Positions 36,671-48,300 of a stretch of DNA of 64,000 bases are shown here, in pieces. The stretch covers positions 153,485 through 217,484 of the forward strand of contig VXAZ01001839.1 in NCBI GenBank assembly GCA_013399875.1, written 5' to 3'. The DNA is from Gymnorhina tibicen. Its lineage: Eukaryota; Chordata; Aves; Passeriformes; Artamidae. Made by a program: the position numbers and the translations under genes. How positions within the stretch are numbered: the stretch's first letter is position 1; every line of letters starts with the position of its first letter. The notes beneath the pieces are model-generated. The model worked only from the letters and a program-made list of their open reading frames with translations. It made no database searches and was not told where the DNA came from.

Positions 36671-38300
36671 CATGTAATTGGGAAGTACCATTCCACCTGC
36701 TCTCAAGAGACAGCACACACCACAAGGTAACCTGTGCTTTTACCTGCATGACCACAGAAAGGACATGAGGAAGTGGGATGGAAAACCCACCTCTGCCCTA
36801 GCAGTACAGGTGTGTGAGTTGAGAGGAAGGACGACCACCACAGGAAGTTCTTCAAGGATAAATGCCACTCCAGTTTCCAGCGGGCAAGTCCTCAGACACC
36901 ATGGAAGGGCTGAATGTTATTTCTGATCCTCTTGAAGGCACCTCAAGTTCATATTTACAAGACATGAACAACAACTACAATGACTAGAACTAGAGGGGCC
37001 CTGCCTCCAGCAGGAGGAAAGGGACAACTGGATCTATTGGACTGTGTGGATCTGATGGCCTGGTGCATCAGACCTGCAAGAGTATAAGGCTTTAGTTGAC
37101 CCTGGCACACAATGTACCCTGATGCCATCAAGATCTATAGAGGCAGAATCTAACTCTATTTCTGGGGTGACAACTGACAGGATGGGAGCTGAAGTGAGCC
37201 TGACAGGGAATGAATGGCAAAACCACCCCAATTCTGATTGACCCAAGAGGCCCGGTGTGTCCTTGGCATAGATTAACTCAGGGGAGGGTATTTCAAGGAC
37301 CCAGGAGGGCATAGTTGGGCTTTTGGGATAGCTTCTGTGGAGACAGAGGAAATTAGACAGCTGAATACTTTGCCTGGTCTCTCAGAGGACCCTTCTGTTG
37401 TGGGACTGATGAGGGTTGAAGATCAATAGGTACTGATCACTACCACAACAGTGCACCATCAACAGTACCGCACAAACCAGGACTCTGTGACCCCTGTCCA
37501 TGAGATGATTCATGAACTGGCCAGCCACCCTTTAATATCCCTATATCGCCAGAGCATAAGTCCAATGGAGAGAGGAGGCTGACAGTAGACTAATCATGGC
37601 CTGAACAAAGTCACCTCCGAGTGCTGCTGTGGACACACTGGAATTTCACTACGAACTGGAGTCCAAGGCAGCAAAGTGGTGCCAACATTGATATTTTGCT
37701 AATGCATTTTTCTCCATTCCTTTAGCAAGAGAGTGCAGGCAACAGTTTGCTATATTCTGAAGGGATGTCAAGTACACCTGGATTCAGCTGTCCAAAGGGT
37801 GGAAACAGCCCCAGTATTTGCCATGGACTGATCCAGACTGCACTGGAAAAGCTGAGGCTCCAGAACATTGCAGTACATTGATGACACTATCATGTGGGGC
37901 AAAACAGCAGAGGAAGTTTTTGAGAAAGAGGAGAAGATAATTCATATCCTCCTGAAGGCTGGTTTTGCCATAAAGCAAAGTAAGGTCAAGGAACCTGGCC
38001 AGGAATATCAGTTTTTAGGAGTAAAATGGCAAGATGGATATCATCAGATTCCAGTGGACGTGGTCAAGAAAACTGCAGCTATGTCCCCACCAACCAGCTA
38101 AAAGTAAAGACAAGCTTTCCATAGTGCTGTGGGTTTTTTGAGAATGCATATAGTCAGATCATAAGCCCTCTCTATCAGGTGACTGGGAAGAAGAATGGTT
38201 TCAAATGGGATCCTTAACAACAACAGCTTTTTTAACAAATTAAACAGTAGACTGTTCATGCAGTAGCTGGGGAGTTGGGAGTACAAAATTAAACAAAATA
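36671..38300 (+). pseudogene. ERV-L-like provirus 2, protease and reverse transcriptase remnant
   Basis: Second, related copy of the provirus at the left edge. The protease-like part reads ALVDPGTQCTLMPSR (about 37091-37134), where the expected Asp-Ser/Thr-Gly triad reads Asp-Pro-Gly. RT carries QYIDDTIMWGKTAEEVFEKE (about 37868-37928) with the YIDD catalytic motif, then FLGVKWQDGYHQIPVDVVKK. The stretch at 37578-37602 is identical to the left provirus including its frame-breaking TAA. A connection-domain piece (KKEILAAYEAASEMIGS, near 38324-38375) follows. All frames are broken. Confidence 0.8.
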
Positions 38301-39110
38301 CAAAGCCTACTACACCCCTGCCAAAAAAGAGATACTGGCAGCTTATGAAGCTGCTTCAGAAATGATTGGCTCCTCTTGGCACCCTGACAGCCACTGCTGT
38401 GCTGATGTTTAAAAGGAAAGTCCCTTCCACACATCATGCCACAGTTGCTATGTGAAGTAAGTAGATCACGCTGATCACACAGCAAGCTCCAATAGGAAAC
38501 CCTAGTTACCCAGGGATCTTGGAAATCATCACGAAGTGCCCTGAAGGCAAAAATTTTGGACTATCTGCAGAGGACGAGAAGGAAAAGGTGTCATCTGCTA
38601 CAGGGGCCACACCATATAATCAACCACCTGAAAAAGAAAAGCGATACATCCTTTAAACTGACGATTCCTACTGTATTGTAGGGATACATCAAAAATTGAA
38701 AGCTGTATGGAGTCTATGCAGTGAGTCACGGAAGCTATTAAGGGACAAGGTGGATCAAGTTAGGTTGCAGAGCTGAAAGCCATCCAGCTGGGTTTTGCTG
38801 ATATGACTGAACATGAGAAATGGCCTGCACTCTACCCCTACACTGATATGTTGATGGTAGCAAATGCTCTGTGGGGATAGTTAGACCTATGGAAAGAAAG
38901 ACGGATTGGCAGCACAGAGGCATACTCATCTGGATTGCTGAAATGTGGCAGACATCACTGCAGAGGTAGAGAACTTGGCTGTATAAGTATGTCATGTAGA
39001 TGCACACGTACCCAAGAGTCAGGCTACAGGAGAACACCACAACAATGGATAGGTGGATCAAGCTGCCAAGATTAAAATGTCTCAGGTGGATCTTGATTGA
39101 CAGCATAAGT
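38301..39110 (+). pseudogene. ERV-L-like provirus 2, connection and RNase H remnant
   Basis: Aligns by eye with 3290-4020 of the left provirus: shared blocks include GTTGCAGAGCTGAAAGCCAT and the RNase H TD(S/M)xMVAN region near 38844-38870. Stops and frame changes throughout. It retains the order RT, RNase H, integrase. Confidence 0.7.
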
Positions 39111-40375
39111 GTGAATTATTTCTGGCTTGGTGGGCCCATGACACCTTAGGTCATCAAGGAAGAGATGCAACATACAGGTGGGCTCATGGCTGAGGGGTGG
39201 ACATAAACATGAACGCTATCTACCAGGTTATCCTCAACTGTAAAACATACACTGCAATCAAGCAGGCTGTGAGAGACTGGAAAGATTAATGTCTCAGGAC
39301 ATTTTGGGATGCATGTGGAGGGGGAAGGGGCAGGTTTGGCCTTGCCTTGGTGAGGCAGTGCACTGCCCTGTACACCACCACCCCTAGAGCCTGTATACCA
39401 GCCTAGCAGAGGCTGCCAATCCCTGGCATAATGGAGGCAATGCTCCACACCCACCCCTGGAGCCCCTAACCCAGTTTCTGAGTGGCCAAATGACCAGAAG
39501 TCCCAGCTGGGGGAAGGACTAAGGAAGGCCAAGGGGTATTTAAGGCTGAACAAGAGGCCAGCTAATTGTCTAGACCCTACTTTAGTCTTAGAAGTTCTGT
39601 CTGAAAACTGTCAGAACCCAGGAGTTGGTAGCTATATGTGTGCTTTTCTGTCTTTCTCTCTTTCTCTTTCTTCTTCGTCTTCTAATTCCCTCTTCTTGGA
39701 ATATTGTAATTTAACATCACATAGGTGTAAAGTTTGCTGAACTGAATGGGCCAAGTTAATGCTTTGAGAAATGTTTTATGTTGACTGGATGCCAAAGTTC
39801 CCTGATTTTCTAAAGTTTGCCAGTAAAGTCTTTTGTGCTGTTTTGACCTCTTGAGAATATCTTGACGGTATTCTTCCCAAGCATCCAGAGTACATGAACC
39901 ACTGTAAGCCCTTTCAAAAATCTCGTCAAGCAAGTTGACTGGGGCCTTACACAGACCAAGTGGGTAGAGCCTCTGTGGTATGGGGGACAATGGTTGAAAG
40001 ATAAATATGGGGAGGCCTGGCAGATGTATTGCAACACACTCCTGCAGACCCACCAAGGTGGGCACTGCAAGGCCATTATGCTTACAATGGTGGAAGCAAC
40101 CAGTGGATGGCTGGAGATGCACCCTGTGCCTCACACCACTGCCCAGACTACCATCTTGAGCCTTGAAAAAGAAGTTCTGTAGCAACATGGCACCCCAGAA
40201 AGAACTGAGTCAGATAACAGGACTCATTTTGAAAATCACCTCATAGACACCTGGGCCAGAGAGCATGCTATGGAGTGGGTGTATCATATTCCCTATCACA
40301 AACCAGCCTCTGTAAAAATTAAATGGTACAATGGATTGTTGGAAACCACATTGAAAGTAATGAGTGGTGGGATCT
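39111..40375 (+). pseudogene. ERV-L-like provirus 2, integrase remnant split by a solo LTR
   Basis: The integrase starts near 39120 (LGGPMTP-like, then HQGRDATYR). It is interrupted at 39268 by a nested LTR and resumes at 39957 with KWVEPLWYGGQWLKDKYGEA and HQGGHCKAIMLTMVEATSGW. The catalytic-core SDNRTHF stretch (about 40207-40230) and VKIKWYNGLLETTLKVM follow. The zinc-finger region reads NCKTYTAIK: one of two expected cysteines is kept. An in-frame stop at about 40183 and the insertion make it non-functional. Similarity to provirus 1 ends near 40375. Confidence 0.82.
39268..39951 (+). mobile_element. Solo LTR nested in ERV 2 integrase, 5-bp target duplication
   Basis: A 684-bp insertion, absent at the matching place in provirus 1 (near 4159). 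It begins TGTGAGAGACTGG and ends GGGGCCTTACA. It is flanked by CAGGC (39263-39267) and CAGAC (39952-39956), a 5-bp target duplication with one later change; the uninterrupted provirus 1 has a single CAGGC there. A TATTTAA box lies at 39537-39543, followed by a pyrimidine-rich stretch. Its 5' part recurs at 42867 and 62134 and its 3' part at 43790-44203. Confidence 0.9.
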
Positions 40376-42530
40376 TCAAACATAAATTCAGCTCCGAACA
40401 CAGAGGAACTATACTGGACAACATGGTAAACAATAACTCCATTGCAGACAAAGCTGCAACAAAACACGGAACTCTAAAATGAAATACATTAAATGGTTTA
40501 TCTTTTTTTATTTTCACAACAGTGTCCCCAGTATGGCAGCAGGGTTGTTTGCTCCTGGATTAGTCAGTCATCCTAGCAGGACCTTTTACCTAATACCGGT
40601 AGTAATACCCAATATGGCTTTAAGTGCCAGAGGGGTAAGTGAGCAAGAAAGAGAAGAAAGTGGTGTTCTTTCTCCTAAGGACCACTCTAACATCACCCAG
40701 ATAGAACAAATACTACATTAATAGTTGGCTTATGGACTTGAGTCCAAATTTGCAAAATAGGATGTGAATATGTAGATCCATCAAAAACCATTTTATCTAA
40801 AAGGGGAAAGATCTCAGAAGGATGGCTGGCTACTCTAACTCAAGTTTGCCTACATGGTGCTAAGAATCCTTATCAGTATTGTTAAAGTACTAGATAATTT
40901 AAGTAAGTTTTACTGAATAAGCTTTCGTAGTGATGGTTGCATTTTTGGTATCTTTTTAATTTCTTTTCACAGACTGTTCTTGTTAGTTTGATTAAAGGTT
41001 TAACGAAACTTTCTATGGCAAAGAACACAAAAGAATACCAGGTAGATAGTTCCTCTTTTTGAAGTATGTCCAAATGGGACCAAGTTTTCTCCTTCTAGAA
41101 GTGTTCTATGAGAACATAACATGGTAACAGGACAGAGGAGTTGCTGTTCTTTGCTGCACCGTGTTTGCACATTTTTATCTTGGTAAGTTTTAAGATATTT
41201 ATGTTCATATTTTTTTTTAAGTTTGTTACCAGCAATATTTTAAGAAGTTTGTATTTTTTCTCTAGTTGCCACGGTGGATGGGAAAGATTCCTCCCTCAGT
41301 GTAGTTTTGGGAGCTCACATAGGATTTCATATCATTATGGAATCAAATTTTTGTACCTCTTCCTATCTCCTCAGAGCAAAGTATAAAATACTATACCAAG
41401 GGAAGCATGTGTAGTAACAGTAAGAGATGTGTAAAGCCTAATTGTGCAAAAGAAAGGGATGTTGAATGGTTGGTGGCCCCTGTAAGGAGAGAGAAAAGGG
41501 GCTGACAGATGAGCTGAAGTGGCAGCTGTAAAGTTCCAGCTGTAGGTGAAGAAGACATAAGTGGTTAAGAGAAGAAGAAAGATTTTGGGGTTGAGAACCA
41601 CTGAAGGGTTCAATAAAGTTGAATAGGTATTTGGTCCAATTCCAGGACCCTGACTGAAATGATATGCTGAAGAGATTGGAATTACTCAAGTGCTGTTATA
41701 TTTTGACTCCCACCCTTGAGGCAATCCAGACTATTATGTCGTAGAGTATTTAAGGAATGTAATTTTCCCATGGTGCCCACTGACCTTTTCCTCTTTCCTT
41801 GGGTACAGGTTCTGGGATCCCCCTGAAATCTGGTTGGTGGGAGGAGTAAGGATGATAATCTGGCACATGTATAATTGTTTGGATTGTGGTGATACCTGGA
41901 TCTGTAAGATCACGGACACCAAAAGGCAAGGCATCCTAACTATTGATCCTTAAGAGTTTGTACAGGGAATGCAATGCATTGCACTATCAGTAAGCAACAG
42001 AGAACCTTAAATTGAATTTGCCGTGCTATTTTGGAGCCCAACTTACTAGTCCAGCAAGTATCAAAAATAGTTTTATAAAAGTGTCTAACATTCAAGAATA
42101 TTAAACCTCACTAAAGAAGAGTGCTGTTTCAAGAAACACAAAAGAAATCACAGACCACATGATTTAGACCATGATGTGTCCAAGTGCTGGACTCTTTGGT
42201 CACTGCAGCTGAAAGATTGGTGCATGAACTCTCCCCGCCCTGGATCCTGGTTTGCATCGCACCTTGCCTGCAATGTTAGAGACTCATTGGGTGGGGGGCA
42301 ATGACTTGTATAGAGGAAAATCTTCTTTTTAATATAATAAAGATTTATGCTTTGATTATTGGAATAGCAATTGGCCTTTACATGAGTTCCTGCATACTTC
42401 CATCTTCTTTCTTTTTTGTTCTGTCTGCTAGATTAGGCCATGAGAGGAAAGGTACCACTACTGTGGTCCCTGTCTGTAGGAACCGATAGCTGTTCTAAAA
42501 GTCTCACAGACTTTGATTTGGACACAGTCA
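40376..42530 (+). pseudogene. Unclassified degenerate segment after ERV 2 integrase
   Basis: This 2.1-kb stretch has no counterpart in provirus 1. It contains short readable pieces separated by stops: a frame with MAAGLFAPGLVSHPSRTFYL (about 40530), PPEIWLVGGVRMIIWHMYNC followed by LDCGDTWICKIT (about 41820-41912), and a hydrophobic stretch IKIYALIIGIAIGLYMSSCI (about 42337-42396) that could be a membrane segment. Position after pol and the hydrophobic end make a decayed envelope-like region possible, but I cannot assign the family. It may also come from a different element. Confidence 0.3.
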
Positions 42531-42639
42531 CTGTGTACCCATGAGAATTCGGTTTGTACCCATGAGAATTTTAGCATCAACAGAAGCAAGAAATCAAAAC
42601 AACTGAAGAAGAATGAACAGCTGCTCTAGGGAGGCTGTT

Positions 42640-42866
42640 ATTTGCTTAGATTTGTTTTAGATGGGTGTTAGTGGCAAGCAACCAATAGTTTGTGGGGTGT
42701 TAACATAGAAGCCAATGGGGACATAGCACAAGAGCCAAGAAACTGTATAATAGAGGCTTTGTAGAATTAAAGATGCTTTTGCCATTGCCTGGAGTTGTCA
42801 GTGTAAAAATGTGTCGTGACCTGCCTCAACAGCGACACCTGTCAATGTCTCAAGCCTCGGGGTGGT
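42640..42866 (+). repeat. LTR-like promoter segment
   Basis: Contains CAACCAATAG (CCAAT-type box, 42678-42687) and ACTGTATAATAGAGG (TATA-like, about 42742-42756), then AGAATTAAAGATGC. It lies between the degenerate segment and the next LTR block. Its ends are not defined. Confidence 0.35.
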
Positions 42867-44203
42867 TGTCAGAGACTAGAGGAGATTGTTGGCTCAAAAA
42901 ATTTCATGTTTATGGTGGGGGAAGGGGTAGCTTGGGCCTTGCCCTGGCAAGGCAGTGCACTGCCCTGTCCCCCCCACTCTTAGAGCCTGTATCCCAGCCT
43001 GTCAGTGGCTGCCAGTCCCTGGCATACTGGAGGCAATGCCCCACACTCCACCTCTGGAGCCCCTAACCCAGCTCCTGAGTGGGCAGATGACCAGAAGTCC
43101 CATCTGGGGGAAGAGCCCAGGAAGGCCAACGGGTATTTAAGGTCAAACATGGGCAATCGCTGTAGCAGGGCATCTCCCCCACCACAAGATCTTGCTAATT
43201 GACGAGTTAACTGACTGAAGATGGATTGTCTCATGGAAGTGACACTTCTAGCTGACAATAAACATCTTGCTGTAGAAGCAAGATTGTGGAGATAAGCTGG
43301 AATTTCTGATAGACAATCCTATTTACAAACTATAAAAGCTACACCAAACTTTCACAAAGCAGAAGTCTTCTGCACATTCCCTGGAAATGTGTAGGGCTTT
43401 TCTCCAAAGTCAGCATGCTGGTTTTGTGGTTACTCTCTCAAGGTTTGAGTGAAAGGGCTCTCTGTACACTATCGTCAATTCCGTGGTAAGTTATAGTGAC
43501 TCCTAATCTATACTATTTCTTTGCTACCTTTAATATAGGTACCTTAATGTTGTGCACAGTTTTATGTCATCTACTAGTAGTTCTTTTGTTTTATAATGTG
43601 TAGTAAGCAACTCTGTTCAAGACCTTTTGTCTGTTATTTCCTGTCTATTCAATACGTAATTCATTTTATGATAGACATGATCTGCCATTCTTAGAACTTG
43701 CAAGCCAGAGCGGTTTAGGTGCAGGCCAAAAGCTGCTGCCAAAATCTTAGCCTAAGGCAGGGCTTGTCTGAAACTCCCACTCTATTAATAAAAATCACGT
43801 TGTCTGGACCCTACCACTTCTTGGAGTTTCTATCATCATTAGAACTCAGGAGTTAGTCACTATATGTGTGCTTTTCTATATCTTCTCTGTCTTTCTCTCT
43901 CTTTCTTCTTCTTCTAATTCCCTCTTCTTGGAATTCTTGAGTAACTTGAAATCAAATAGATTTAAAGTTTGCTAAGCTGAATGGGCCAAGTTAATACTTT
44001 GAGAGGTGTTTATGTTGATTAAATGTTGCACTTAACCATTTGCCAAAGTTTCTCTGATTTTCTAAAGTTGCCAGTAAAGTCTTTTTTGTTGTTCTGACCT
44101 CTTCAGAATATCTGGTCAATATCTCTCCCATGCATCTAACTCAGAGTACATGAACAACCATAAGCCCTGTTAAAAACCCACTCAAGTCGTTTGGGGCCTT
44201 ACA
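42867..44203 (+). repeat. Composite LTR: U3 block, unrelated middle, R-U5 block
   Basis: The left 330 bp (TGTCAGAGACTAG to about GGTATTTAAGG at 43132-43142) match the U3 part of the LTR at 39268. The right 410 bp (43790-44203, ending TTGGGGCCTTACA) match its 3' part, with shared GCTGAATGGGCCAAGTTAAT. Between them lie about 650 bp with no counterpart in the 39268 LTR, including a GACAATAAACATC polyA-type signal at about 43254. This may be an insertion inside an LTR or a recombinant LTR. No target duplication was found around it. Confidence 0.65.
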
Positions 44204-46477
44204 CACCCATAAATGAAGGCGGTGTGAGGTAGTACAGTGGAGTATATCCCTTTTACAGAAAACACTCATCAACCAAAACAGTTCAGTAGATTGAAAAAGT
44301 ACTGAAAATATGTCTCCTGCAATGTCTCCCATTTTTGCCTCACTTTACACATACTATTTTCTTAACTAGAGGAGAGTGAAGGTTGAAGAATAAGTCTGCT
44401 TACACAAAACCCACAAGGCTTAAATTATTACAGCTGCTCCAAAGGCTTGAGAAGATGTATCAATAATCAACCAATGGAAGTATTTTCAGTGATGCAATAG
44501 CACCATGGTTTATTAAAGGTAAAAGCATATACTGATAAATATTTCCGAAACCAGTCAGCTATTTCTGATGGTTAAATATGTGTGGGAAAGGTTATTTCTT
44601 AGATCCTTTATATCTATTTATCTGAATCAAAGAATTTAAACTGAATCTTTACACAATATGTAATTTTTACACCACTTGGCATAACTAAATAAAAAACTAC
44701 AAGAAAAAAATAGTAACTATTTAAGATATTTTGAAGACAAATATGCTCTCAAAGTTAAGATTGCCTCAATTAAGCAATCTCACAAAAGGTTAGATTTAAA
44801 TGAAGGTGTCTTCCCCACATTTAATCCTTCCCCAAATGAAATCCTTCTCAGTAAGAACAAAACATAGACTAAATTCTTGACCCATCTCAGAGTTCTGGAA
44901 CTCACAGAATAAGCTGTCCAAATGTCCTAAAAGCAGACAGCCACATCTGTAATGTGTGGGATGAGAAGAGGAAGCCTCACAACTGAATGTGTCATCTGTT
45001 TGAAGAGACACTAGTACAATGAGTACATCTAATCATTTAGGTTGGAAAAGATCTTTAAGATCATTGATTCTATTAGCTTTGGGGGAAGGTCACAGGTAAT
45101 ACTAGTTCCTTAATAAATATTAACAAAAATTATAAGTACACCCCGTTTTATTTTATCAACATGAATGAGACTACCTCGTTTCTGCTGTTTATATGAGCTT
45201 TCAGCTTGGAGTTTTTTTAGAATAGAACAGTTCAGTTGGAAAGGACCCACAACAATCATCTAGTCCACCTGCCTGATCGCTTTCAGGCAATCACTTCCCA
45301 TCTTTAGATTGCAAAGTGTCATTTATGAAGGAAAAATCACAAAGAGGCACACCACAGCTTTGACCAGCCAGACTCTGACAGTGCAGAGGCAAATTTCAAC
45401 TATTATTTTTATAGGACAAAAATTATTTCTGCATTATAGAAATAGACAGCATAGTTTTTCTCTGATTCTAGAGCCTAAATATAAGCAACAACATGCTTAA
45501 AGCACATACCCTGAAAGCTGTTTCTTTCTTTTTTTCTTGGGAAAAGCACAGAAAAATCTGACAAATTCTTTGAGAATATGTATCTTTTCCAGGATTTTTC
45601 CTATCCTTCTTTACAGTGCTGTGATGAATGATACTGTGAAAATCAGCTAAGTTCACATCAATCCTCCTTGCACAAGACCTTTCTGAATAGGATGGGCTCT
45701 TACTACACTGAGTCTATCAACAGAGTTGGCATACAGTACCTAGAACTTGCTGTGCTCATGGGTATAGAGTCTGACTCGAAAACTACTACATTGAAATGTC
45801 TTTTCCCTTTCCCTCTCTTTTCCTGTAACACTGCTTTGTTTTTTAAAATGAATAGAGGTTGGAAAAAAGACAGGATTTGATGCTGATCTCCCAAATCAAG
45901 ACAACTTTTAGTACACATTAATTTAAGGGAAATGGCAGTATTTTGCAGCATCAGGTACCACTGGACAATTCACACATTAAATTCAAGTTCTTATTAACAC
46001 TAATTCCCTTTGATCCCATGTCTACAAACCTGAAAGTCTAATATTTCCTGAGGGCCTGAACAGTGATGAAAGGTTTAAACTCAGTTCCCTGCCAGGCAGG
46101 TGGCTTAACTGGAATGCCACAGTCAAGATTTAGCTACTTGCTTTCCATCCTGCTTCTAAGACAATGAAACATGATACTTCATCTGTGGTGGATTACTTCA
46201 TTCCATAAGAAGATCCAATTCACACTTAGATCCTCAAATTTCTGCTTTTATGTCTCTCTGAAACTAGACATGCTATTTTGACAGGCAACTTTAGAATACA
46301 GATTTTAAAAATGAAGTGCAGAACGATCTTTTGATTGACACATCTGCAAAAGTAGAGTTTTGCCCAGCCTTGTTGCTAAAGATTACCATCTTCCTAAAGG
46401 AGAAGAGCAAAATGTATAAACCAAGTATGAAGCTGGGACTTAGCATCCAGAAATCCTTCTTTCAACACTAACCATTA
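44204..46477. other. No gene seen; two small CR1 3' remnants
   Basis: AT-rich. Antisense CR1-type 3' ends occur at about 45030-45075 (AGGTTGGAAAAGATCTTTAA) and 45218-45292 (CAGTTGGAAAGGACCCACAA). The rest shows no recognisable feature. Confidence 0.6.
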
Positions 46478-46601
46478 GGAGATTAGCTCAGTTAGAGCAT
46501 GGTGCTAATAGCACCAAAGTTGTGGGTTCAGTCCCTGTATGGGCCATTCACTAAAGAGCTGGACTTGCAGATCCCTTTCAACTCAGAATATTCTGTGATT
46601 T
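46478..46601 (+). mobile_element. tRNA-Ile-derived SINE with CR1-like tail
   Basis: The head (GAGATTAGCTCAGTTAGAGC, then ATGGTGCTAATAGCACCAA and GTGGGTTCAGTCCCTGTATG, ending GGGCCA) follows the tRNA-Ile(AAU) body, with an A box (TAGCTCAGTTAGAG) and a B box (GGTTCAGTCCC, 46525-46535). The tail (GACTTGCAGATCCCTTTCAA, CTCAGAATATTCTGTGATT) is a CR1 3' end. A tRNA-Ile/CR1 SINE of this design is known in passerine birds as TguSINE1. The tRNA part has changes in stem positions and runs on into the tail, so it is not a working tRNA gene. Confidence 0.85.
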
Positions 46602-46745
46602 CTTCTTGCTTTCTTTCCATATGGCCTCACAAATCTGACATTTCTTTGGTTGGAGACCTCCCAACTGTGCCACTTGATGTAAATTGTCTTTTGAGATGGA
46701 GCTAAATTCTTGGTATTGTCAATGACAGTGCCCTAAATACTAGGC

Positions 46746-47436
46746 TGTTGGAGTAAGAACTCCTCTGGACCCAGGCCCAGAGGAAAGCCAAAGCACAGGG
46801 ATTGAATTAAAACCTTTGGATAAACTGAGATACGTGAAGTCACACCAAAGTGAAATAGAAATATAGACTTTTAGCTTTTAGGAGAAATATGTTAAGTGCC
46901 TTAAGTTTTAAAAAGCTGCAGCAAAAAGACCTTAAACACAGTTCTTACTGCAGCAGCGTTGCCTTTTCAGAGAATTTCTCTACTTTAGACAAAACATAGA
47001 TGGAACTATACTGTTCACATTTTTTAGAGAGAGTGTTCACATAAACAAGAAGAACTGATAGAAACAAAATATGCAAATCTGTGTAATATCTGTGTAATAT
47101 CTATGTAAGACTTGTGTAAGATTTACGACTGGTAGAATTAGACCAGGATAGTTTAAGAAAAGAAAAACTATAATCGTGTGTTAATTTTATTGGTTAATTA
47201 ATAAATATAATGGACACTTCTGTAAGTTTGAACAACAACATCTACATCTACAACATTTACAACTTGCTGTTAGCCTGCTGCTGCTGCTGCTGTTGCTGCT
47301 TGGCTCTATCACGTAACCCCTTCGAACTCTACCTTCAGAAAACTATGAAACTACAAAATAAAGAACTCTACTGGAACAGCAGCTCTCTCTGTTCTTTTAC
47401 CTTTGGCCACAAGGGAAGGTATCCCGTCGAAGCGCA
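46746..47436 (+). mobile_element. Probable solo LTR with 9-bp flanking direct repeat
   Basis: A 691-bp block beginning TGTTGGAGTAAG and ending CGAAGCGCA (TG...CA). It is flanked by ATACTAGGC on both sides (46737-46745 and 47437-47445). It contains a (CTG)5-type run near 47274-47300 and AATAAA at 47357-47362, about 80 bp before its end, which fits an LTR read on the plus strand. Retroviral integration makes 4-6 bp duplications, so a 9-bp match is longer than expected; part may be chance. Confidence 0.7.
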
Positions 47437-47559
47437 ATACTAGGCCACAAAATAAATAGTAAGCAATTTTTTTTAATTATTATTTTAAAAGTAGAGTACT
47501 GAGTTCTTTGGATGTTATAGTACCTTACCCTCTAAAAAGACCCAAGACTTATGACACAC

Positions 47560-48300
47560 CATGAATTACCTCCATGTGTTGGTCTCCAGCTAGGAGCCAG
47601 GCTTCCAGCAGCTAGGCACTCCGGTGCCTGACTTGCTGGTTCCTACAGCCTTAATAAATACACTGTGCGGTGAAATTTGTTTGCTGCATGTGGGAATCCA
47701 GAAGGCAGAAAGAACATCCTCTGCCTGTTTTAAATAATTTTAAATAATTTTACCCCCCTGGAAGGCACTGTATTTGACCTTTGTCCATGGAGAAAACTGC
47801 TAACCTTTTCGGTAGAATTAGATAATAGAATATTTTGTAAAGTTATCACAGGGTGAAAATCTAAAGGTTTGGGGTTTATTAATGTAGCAAATAGATAAAG
47901 AGCAAAAAACTCCAAAATGGAGGATTGCTGTAGTTTCTAAGCTTCTTCTGCTTCTTCTATCCCTCCATGTTCTGCAGTAAAAGCAGTCTCAAAGGACTGA
48001 ATGAAAAATTCCGCAGTTCCGGTGGGCATTTGTTAAGTATTGGTAGATAAATGAAAATATCTTTTGTTTTAAGTCCTTATTGGGTAATTTACCTTTAAAA
48101 AGGCTGTGTTATCTTGATTCTGCGGACATTCAGCAGACATTTTAAGAACATTCAGAACTCTCCGGACTCTCTGCTGTACTCCTTGCTCTATTCTTAACTT
48201 CTCTGATAAGACTTAATAAACTATCTGAAAGCAGAGAGCGCTGGATGTCTCATTAGTACTTGGGATTCCTGGCAAGGATCTCAAATCCTCCCTCATCAGG
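47560..48300 (+). repeat. LTR-like sequence
   Basis: Two AATAAA signals (near 47653 and 48215) and a TTTAAAAAGG TATA-like box at about 48092, followed by ACTCTCCGGACTCTCTGCTG, look like the promoter and polyA part of one or two LTRs. I could not define the ends or a target duplication. Confidence 0.35.

Noticed and set aside
46478..46550. Functional tRNA-Ile gene
   Set aside because: The tRNA-like body has changed stem positions and continues directly into a CR1-like tail, so it is the head of a SINE.
47274..47301. Trinucleotide (CTG) repeat expansion
   Set aside because: Only a few uninterrupted units with a GTT break, inside an LTR-like element; not unusual in length.
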